27,154 nt of DNA from an uncultured Dorea sp. Its GTDB lineage: Bacteria > Bacillota > Clostridia > Lachnospirales > Lachnospiraceae. This document shows, piece by piece, positions 21,980-27,154 of the stretch. Under the pieces are notes generated by a model. It was not told the origin of the DNA and made no database searches. It saw only the letters and a program-made list of their open reading frames with translations. A program made the translations under genes and the position numbers. The stretch is taken from positions 1 to 27,154 of the forward strand of contig CAJULU010000024.1 of assembly GCA_910587575.1 (NCBI GenBank), read 5' to 3'. Positions within the stretch are counted from its first letter, which is position 1, and every line of letters begins with the position of its first letter.

Positions 21980-23767
21980 TTAAACGGGGCGCGTATATTC
22001 TTTCAGCCACTCCCGCTCTTCTTCTGTAAGGTGCGGCCCGATCTTCTCATAGACCTGCTCATGGTAATGGTTCAGCCATTCCCGTTCATCCCGGCTCATC
22101 TCCTCCGGGTCAATTCCATCCAGATCAACAGGGGCGAATGTAATCGTCTCAAAATACATAAACTGCCCGTACTTATTCTTCACGCCTTTTCTCACCACAA
22201 ACTCATTCTCAATCCGGATCCCGAACTGCCCGTCCTCATAAATACCCGGCTCATCGGTAATCACCATTCCTTCTTCCAACTGGTGGTGTTCATTCTTGCT
22301 GGGAACTACATACCAGCGGAACCCTGTAGGCGGCTCGTGAACATTGGCAAGATATCCCACCCCGTGACCGGTACCGCACTGGTAATCCAGATCCAGATCC
22401 CAGATGGGGCCTCTTGCCAGTACATCCAGGTTATAGCCATAACATCCATAGAGGAAACGGGCCCTGGACAGGCGCATCATGGCTCTGACTACTGCGGTGA
22501 AATAGCGCTTCATCTGTGCATCTACAGAACCAAGGACAAAGGTTCTGGTGATGTCGGTGGAACCTTCATAATAACCGCCGCCGGTATCATTTAAAAAGAA
22601 TGCGCCGGAAGACAGCGTCACATCCGTCTCTTCACTTGGGGAATAGTGCATCATAGCCGCATGATCTGCAAATGCACACAAAGGTTCAAAGCTGTCACGG
22701 ATATATCCCTCCTGGGCCCTGCGCAGTTCGGTAAGTTTCTTAGCAGAACTCAGTTCGGTAATCTTCTCCTTATCATAACGGTTCTTAATCCAGTACATGA
22801 ATTTGGTAATGGCAATGCCGTCCTTAATATGCGCCTTGCGGATATTCTCAAGTTCCACCTCATTCTTCATCGCCTTCATAAGAATAGACGGGTTGGCAGC
22901 CTCCACGATCGTGCAGGGAATATTCTTATAAAGGGCATAATTCATCTTCATGGGATCGATCAGCACCGTCTCTGAAGGATCCATCTTCTTTACTTCTTCA
23001 TAGATGGCATTGTAAGGACGAACTGTCACATGGTTCTTCTTCAGTTCTTCGAAGATCCGTTCATTCAGCTTGGATTCATCCACATAGAACTCTGCCCCGT
23101 CCTGTCTGACGACCGCATAAGAAAGAAGAAGCGGGAAAAAGTCGATATCATCGCCCCTTACATTCAGAAGCCAGCAGATATCATCCAGGGATGCGATAAT
23201 ATGGCTTCCCGCCCCCTGTTCCTTCATTGCCGCCCGCACACGGGCCAGCTTCGATTCCGTACTCTCGCCAGAATATTTTTCCTCCAGGAAAAACGCCGGT
23301 TTGTCCGAAAGAGGCGGCCGGTCCTCCCAGATCACATCAATCAGATCTTCCGAGTAATTGATACGGATCTGTTTCTTCGCCAGCGCTTCCTCATATTCCT
23401 GCCCTTCCCCCATGGACACTACACGGCCGTCGAAGGCAACCGTCCCGCCCTCCGGGACACAGTCGCACAGGTATTCCGTAATGGACGGCGTATCTCCCAC
23501 AAACATCTTCATCAGACGGATTCCGCTGCCTTCAAGCTCATTCTGTGCCTGAAAGAAATATCTTCCGTCTGTCCACAGTCCCCCGTCCTCTCTGGTAATG
23601 ACCACCGTTCCATAAGATCCGCTGAATCCGGATATGTACTTTCTCGCCTTGAAATGTTCCCCCACATATTCACTCTGGTGAAAATCAGCAGTGGGAACCA
23701 CATAGGCATCCATTCCCTTTTCCGCCATCAATGCACGCAGTGCGGCAATTCTTTCTGTCACGTTCAT
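21980..23767 (-). CDS. Xaa-Pro aminopeptidase (aminopeptidase P, long form)
   Basis: This 595-residue metallopeptidase removes an N-terminal residue that precedes proline. It has two creatinase-like N-terminal domains (about 1-150 and 155-300), then the pita-bread M24 catalytic domain. The metal ligands are all present: Asp394 (LNDTGG), Asp405 (TDITRTF), His468 (GTGHGVG), Glu506 (DEPGIYE) and Glu520 (RIENE). His478 in NVHEPP is the second conserved histidine. The three-domain layout and about 600 residues match the long, eukaryote-like aminopeptidase P common in Clostridia. No signal peptide is seen, so it is cytoplasmic. The start at 23767 follows GAGGAGG. Confidence 0.93.
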   Translation of the reverse strand: MNVTERIAALRALMAEKGMDAYVVPTADFHQSEYVGEHFKARKYISGFSGSYGTVVITREDGGLWTDGRYFFQAQNELEGSGIRLMKMFVGDTPSITEYLCDCVPEGGTVAFDGRVVSMGEGQEYEEALAKKQIRINYSEDLIDVIWEDRPPLSDKPAFFLEEKYSGESTESKLARVRAAMKEQGAGSHIIASLDDICWLLNVRGDDIDFFPLLLSYAVVRQDGAEFYVDESKLNERIFEELKKNHVTVRPYNAIYEEVKKMDPSETVLIDPMKMNYALYKNIPCTIVEAANPSILMKAMKNEVELENIRKAHIKDGIAITKFMYWIKNRYDKEKITELSSAKKLTELRRAQEGYIRDSFEPLCAFADHAAMMHYSPSEETDVTLSSGAFFLNDTGGGYYEGSTDITRTFVLGSVDAQMKRYFTAVVRAMMRLSRARFLYGCYGYNLDVLARGPIWDLDLDYQCGTGHGVGYLANVHEPPTGFRWYVVPSKNEHHQLEEGMVITDEPGIYEDGQFGIRIENEFVVRKGVKNKYGQFMYFETITFAPVDLDGIDPEEMSRDEREWLNHYHEQVYEKIGPHLTEEEREWLKEYTRPV

Positions 23768-23840
23768 AGCTGTAACCTCCTCGTAAAAAATACTATAAGG
23801 CTACTGTATCATAAAACGGTCGAAAGTACAATTTGTTATC

Positions 23841-23869
23841 TTGAATCCAGGAAGAAATTGTGCTATGAT
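23841..23869 (+). promoter_or_regulatory. Promoter of the MATE exporter
   Basis: TTGAAT (23841-23846) and TATGAT (23864-23869) are 17 bp apart, with a TGC extension before the -10 box. The start codon lies 38 bp downstream. The 139-bp gap to pepP must also hold a leftward promoter, for which I see only a weak TTGTAC-17-TACAGT pair. Confidence 0.8.
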
Positions 23870-23906
23870 TTTCAGATATATCTGGATAGATCAAAGAGGT
23901 GATACT

Positions 23907-25268
23907 ATGGCAGCACATATTAAAAACATGACCGAAGGGAAGCCGGCTTCCCTGATTTTTTCCTTTGCACTGCCCTTGATGGTGGGCAACGTATTCCAGC
24001 AGCTGTATACCGTCGTGGACACCATGGTAGTCGGAAAAGCCCTTGGCGTGGGCGCACTTGCCGCACTTGGAGCCGCAGACTGGCTGAACTGGATGATGCT
24101 GGGAATCATCCAGGGCTTTACCCAGGGGTTTGGCATTCTGATGGCTCAGGAGTTCGGGGCCGGCAGATATGAGGGGCTGCGCAAAGCCATCGGCTGTTCC
24201 GCTGTGCTGTCACTTTTATCCTCCGTCATTTTACTGGGAACCGGACAGCTTGCGGCACGTCCTGTTCTGAATCTTCTGCAGACGCCGCCAGAGATTCTTT
24301 CCGATACTCTTCTCTATCTGCGGATCATGTACCTTGGAGTTCCTGTTGTAATGGCCTACAATCTTCTGGCGTCAATCCTGCGCTCTCTGGGCGACGGCAG
24401 GACACCCCTTCATGCCATGATTGTTGCTGCTGTCACCAACATTGTGCTGGATCTCCTCTTCGTTCTGGTCTTTGGGCTGGGGATAGCGGGAGCTGCCATT
24501 GCAACACTGATTGCCCAGCTGATCTCCAGCCTGTTCTGCCTGTACCATATCCGGAAGATCGAACTGTTAAGCTTCCGGGCTTCGGATTTTCAGATTCAGG
24601 AGAGAAAACTGCCCCTGCGCCTTCTGATGCTTGGTTTTCCCATGGCATTTCAGAATGCAGTGATATCCGTTGGCGGTATGATCGTACAGTTCGTGGTAAA
24701 CGGATTCGGCGTTATTTTCATTGCCGGATTTACTGCCACCAACAAGCTCTATGGCGTACTGGAAGTGGCAGCCACCTCCTACGGCTATTCCATGGTCACC
24801 TATGCAGGTCAGAACTTAGGCGCCGGACGTACAGACCGGATCCGCAGGGGTGTAAAGTCAGCGGTTCTGATTGCACTGCTGACTTCTCTGGTGATTGCGA
24901 TCCTAATGCTGTTAGGCGGGAAAGGAATTCTTGGCTGGTTTATCTCCGGTACACCGGAAGAATTCGACCAGACTCTGCGGATTGCCTATTATTATCTGGC
25001 CGTCATGAGTATCTGCCTGCCAGTCCTCTATATCCTGCATATCACCCGTTCCGCAATCCAGGGTATGGGGAATACGGTTCTGCCTCTGGTTTCCGGCATT
25101 GCAGAATTCATCATGCGGGCCGTGACCGCTGTCTTTCTTCCGATGCTGATCGGGGAGAACGGAATCTTCTATGCAGAAATCATGGCCTGGACCGGGGCAA
25201 CGGTCATACTGGTTATCAGTTATTTTGCAGTAATACATAAGATGGAACGAATGCTGAACGGTGTCTGA
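23907..25268 (+). CDS. MATE-family multidrug/metabolite exporter
   Basis: This 453-residue membrane protein has the MATE N-terminal signature SLIFSFALPLMVGNVFQQLY followed by TVVDTMVVGKALG, and twelve hydrophobic segments in two similar halves (the second begins near PLRLLMLGFPMAFQNAVIS). MATE proteins export cationic drugs or metabolites with Na+ or H+ uptake. The frame is open from 23841, but AGAGGTGATACT precedes the ATG at 23907. It runs convergent to the membrane-anchored MerR gene with only 12 bp between the stop codons. Whether that regulator controls it cannot be told. Confidence 0.92.
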   Translation: MAAHIKNMTEGKPASLIFSFALPLMVGNVFQQLYTVVDTMVVGKALGVGALAALGAADWLNWMMLGIIQGFTQGFGILMAQEFGAGRYEGLRKAIGCSAVLSLLSSVILLGTGQLAARPVLNLLQTPPEILSDTLLYLRIMYLGVPVVMAYNLLASILRSLGDGRTPLHAMIVAAVTNIVLDLLFVLVFGLGIAGAAIATLIAQLISSLFCLYHIRKIELLSFRASDFQIQERKLPLRLLMLGFPMAFQNAVISVGGMIVQFVVNGFGVIFIAGFTATNKLYGVLEVAATSYGYSMVTYAGQNLGAGRTDRIRRGVKSAVLIALLTSLVIAILMLLGGKGILGWFISGTPEEFDQTLRIAYYYLAVMSICLPVLYILHITRSAIQGMGNTVLPLVSGIAEFIMRAVTAVFLPMLIGENGIFYAEIMAWTGATVILVISYFAVIHKMERMLNGV

Positions 25269-25269
25269 A

Positions 25270-25294
25270 GGGCCCGGCCATTACCGCCGGACCC
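25270..25294. terminator. Hairpin between convergent MATE and MerR genes
   Basis: GGGCCCGGC (25270-25278) pairs with GCCGGACCC (25286-25294) over a 7-nt loop with one mismatch on the plus strand and a G-U pair on the minus strand. It covers the 3' end of the MerR gene itself. There is no T-run, so termination is probable only in the sense of a strong GC stem. Confidence 0.5.
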
Positions 25295-26366
25295 AGCCGG
25301 ATGTACTGGTTTTTCCATACATACTCCAGAATGCGCCGCAGATATTGATGATTCTGCTTCCGGTACTGACTGCATAGTAACGGTTACAGTTCTCATCTGC
25401 CACCAGACCGTCTTTCCAGACCGTTCCGACGTACATCGTAAAGGTGAAAACCATCACAGCCGGAAAGAGCCATTCTCCCCATAGCAGCAAAAACACGGCT
25501 GTCACAAGAAGCGTACATACTGCCGAAAGGGCAGCCACATGCACATCCTTTATTTTTGTCCCCCATTTTTCTGCCAGACAGAAAAAGATCACAGCATACC
25601 CCATCAGCAGAATCCAGAATACCAGTACGTGGACTCTGCCGGGATTCTTTGCAGACGTTTCCGAAGAATCGAATAACATCCGGAAAAACCGGTACACGCT
25701 TATGACCAGGGGCGTCAGAAGCAGCGCCGACGCATGAAAGCATAACAGATGTATTTTCATGCTGGCAGTCACATACACGCCTATATAGCACAGGCTTCCG
25801 GTTACAGAAGAGAATACAAGCCAGCGGATGACGTCCGTTTCAGATAAGTTCACAAAATATGTCCCGAACAATCCTGTCATAACCACATTGATCAGATATC
25901 CCCATAAAAGCATCACAGCTATGTTCTGGTTATACTGTTTCCTGGTAAGCAGTTCCTTTGTAATATCCTCATGCCAGATTCTTTCCAGTTCCATATGCCA
26001 GTTTTCCTTTCTTCCATCGAAAAGATGTTCGTCAACTGTCATGAAAGAGATGTTATTTTCCAGTATCGTCCTGCATACCCGCTTTACTTCCAGCAGATTC
26101 TTCTCTTCTTCCGCAATTTTTTCCAAGCGGTTTTCGATCACGTCCTTCAGGAGCAGCTGCCCGGAGTCAAGCTGTCTGATTTCCCCAATCGTTATGCCTA
26201 ACAGGCGCAGTACCTTAATGCGTTCCAGACATCTGATGTCCTCCTGGGAATACTCCCGATAGTTATTCTCCCTATCCCGTTTCGGATCTAACAGACCTTC
26301 TTTTTCATAATACCGGATATTTGCTTTCGTGATTCCAATCTGTTCTTCCACTTCTTTTATTTTCAT
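25281..26366 (-). CDS. MerR-family regulator with C-terminal membrane domain
   Basis: This 361-residue protein starts with a MerR winged helix-turn-helix: KIKEVEEQIGITKANIRYYE (near residues 2-21), then EGLLDPKRDRENNYREYS and LRLLGITIGEIRQL. A coiled-coil dimerisation helix runs to about residue 105. From about residue 148 six hydrophobic segments follow (about 148-172, 181-202, 207-230, 247-267, 276-298, 299-317), so the protein should be anchored in the membrane and may sense a membrane event or compound. Typical MerR proteins have 110-280 residues with a soluble sensor. The ATG at 26366 has AGGAGGG eight bases upstream; a GTG one codon earlier is also possible. Confidence 0.85.
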   Translation of the reverse strand: MKIKEVEEQIGITKANIRYYEKEGLLDPKRDRENNYREYSQEDIRCLERIKVLRLLGITIGEIRQLDSGQLLLKDVIENRLEKIAEEEKNLLEVKRVCRTILENNISFMTVDEHLFDGRKENWHMELERIWHEDITKELLTRKQYNQNIAVMLLWGYLINVVMTGLFGTYFVNLSETDVIRWLVFSSVTGSLCYIGVYVTASMKIHLLCFHASALLLTPLVISVYRFFRMLFDSSETSAKNPGRVHVLVFWILLMGYAVIFFCLAEKWGTKIKDVHVAALSAVCTLLVTAVFLLLWGEWLFPAVMVFTFTMYVGTVWKDGLVADENCNRYYAVSTGSRIINICGAFWSMYGKTSTSGWVRR

Positions 26367-26432
26367 CACACTTCCCTCCTCTGCAGATAATGATTTCAGC
26401 CGGATGCTGCTTTTCTTTGTGTTCTTATGGTT

Positions 26433-26463
26433 ATCTTAAAGGATAAAGTGGGTTGAATGTCAA
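26433..26463 (-). promoter_or_regulatory. MerR-type promoter with 19-bp spacer
   Basis: On the minus strand a perfect TTGACA (26458-26463) is followed after 19 bp by TAAGAT (26433-26438). Long 19-20 bp spacers are the mark of promoters that MerR proteins untwist, so self-activation by the encoded regulator is likely. A TTTAAG at 17 bp is the alternative reading. Confidence 0.6.
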
Positions 26464-26513
26464 GATATCTTCTGAATCTTTCAGATATTTTTCAGATATT
26501 TATTCAAAAATTC

Positions 26514-26542
26514 TTGACACCTGGTTCATTCCATTATAGAAT
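26514..26542 (+). promoter_or_regulatory. Promoter of the TetR gene
   Basis: A perfect TTGACA (26514-26519) and TAGAAT (26537-26542) are 17 bp apart. The operator array starts 9 bp after the -10 box, at the expected transcription start. The 326-bp gap between the MerR and TetR genes also holds two copies of TTTCAGATATT (about 26479-26502), whose role is unknown; the rest is AT-rich leader. Confidence 0.85.
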
Positions 26543-26550
26543 AAACGCAG

Positions 26551-26590
26551 ATGTAACACCTGTTACATTATTCTGTTACACTTGTTACAT
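26551..26590 (+). promoter_or_regulatory. TGTTACA operator array
   Basis: A perfect palindrome ATGTAACA-CC-TGTTACAT (26551-26568) is followed by two more direct copies of TGTTACA (26574-26580 and 26583-26589). The sites overlap the start of the TetR transcript, as expected of a self-repressing TetR-family regulator. Confidence 0.75.
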
Positions 26591-26692
26591 CTATATTTAA
26601 ATATCTATATTTATAATATCCCTATCTATAATATGGATTGGAATCTTATCTAAATGAATCATAGTATCAAACAAGCAGGAGAATATCCTATT

Positions 26693-27154
26693 ATGGACAA
26701 CGCCGAAAAGAATGCCTTTGTGAGAAAACAGATTACCGCCGCTCTCTTAGAGCTGCTTGAGATGAATGAGTTAAAAGATATCTCCGTCAGCCAGATTGCC
26801 GCTGCCGCCGGAGTGAGCCGAATCTCATTTTACAGGAATTACCGGGATAAAGAAGACATACTGAGAGTATATATGAAGCAGATGATAAATGACTGGATGG
26901 CAGAACATCAACCGGAAACCGGACAGTCCGAACAGGATCTATTGGGAGATTTCTTTGCCTGTCTGATCGAATACAAGGATTTCTATCTGCTCCTTGGCAG
27001 GCGGAATCTGTTCTATCTCCTGAAAGATATCATCCGGGGACTCTGGGGGCCGAAACCAGAATCCCCGAACTACGGCGCTTATACGGCGGCGTTTATTTCC
27101 TACGGCCTATATGGATGGATTGAAGAATGGTTTGCAAGAGGAATGCAGGAGTCT
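26693..27154 (+). CDS. TetR/AcrR-family regulator, N-terminal part (cut by window edge)
   Basis: The frame from the ATG at 26693 is open for 154 codons to the window end. Residues about 10-55 form the TetR DNA-binding domain, with KDISVSQIAAAAGVSRISFY followed by RNYRDKEDILR. The ligand-binding half begins near residue 60 and resembles the C-terminal domain seen in Firmicute TetR proteins that begin with 'tetr_c' type helices (YKDFYLLLGRRNLFYLL). AGGAG lies 11 nt before the ATG; an in-frame ATG at 26654 would add 13 residues but has a weak site. The target is probably its own operator array and a gene beyond the right edge. Confidence 0.85.
   Translation, partial: MDNAEKNAFVRKQITAALLELLEMNELKDISVSQIAAAAGVSRISFYRNYRDKEDILRVYMKQMINDWMAEHQPETGQSEQDLLGDFFACLIEYKDFYLLLGRRNLFYLLKDIIRGLWGPKPESPNYGAYTAAFISYGLYGWIEEWFARGMQES

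Overview
The window looks like chromosome of a gut Firmicute of the family Lachnospiraceae (Clostridium scindens / Dorea / Mediterraneibacter type). This is judged from the rnfCDGEA order, the cmk-ispH-rpsA cluster, strong AGGAGG ribosome binding sites, about 50% GC in the genes with AT-rich promoters, and a Na+-pump decarboxylase cluster. The species call is inference. Most genes are on the minus strand.

Layout. 1-4022 (-): Rnf ferredoxin:NAD+ oxidoreductase operon rnfC-D-G-E-A, cut by the left edge inside rnfA. 4315-9370 (-): a probable operon of an RpiR-family regulator, a BaiN/HI0933-type flavoprotein, cmk, ispH and a four-domain ribosomal S1 protein. 9371-10737: an accessory island on the + strand, divergent from the regulator. 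It holds a broken Rpn/PD-(D/E)XK-like gene with a structured leader, an intact gene-within-gene ORF with its own Shine-Dalgarno, and a perfect 17-bp terminator stem. 10738-16011 (-): a five-gene biotin-dependent, sodium-translocating decarboxylase/transcarboxylase cluster (MmdA-like carboxyltransferase, lipoprotein-OadG, biotin carrier, OadB pump, OadA-like carboxyltransferase) behind a clear promoter. 16143-18308 (-): a YcxB-like membrane protein, a possible structured RNA, and a POT peptide transporter. 18482-23767 (-): ABC ATPase, large FtsX-type permease and an Xaa-Pro aminopeptidase. 23907-25268 (+): MATE exporter. 25281-26366 (-): MerR regulator with a membrane domain. 26693-27154 (+): start of a TetR regulator behind an operator array.

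How the parts fit. Rnf (ferredoxin-driven ion pump) and the decarboxylase (carboxylate-driven Na+ pump) both build an ion gradient in a fermenting anaerobe. The decarboxylase cluster carries two different carboxyltransferases but one biotin carrier and one membrane pump, so it could also run as a transcarboxylase. The POT transporter and Xaa-Pro aminopeptidase suggest peptide use. The most unusual locus is 9434-10695. A toxin-like nuclease gene appears to have lost part of its catalytic core and its frame, yet the internally initiated C-terminal protein, which resembles the intragenic antitoxin of E. coli Rpn systems in layout, is intact.
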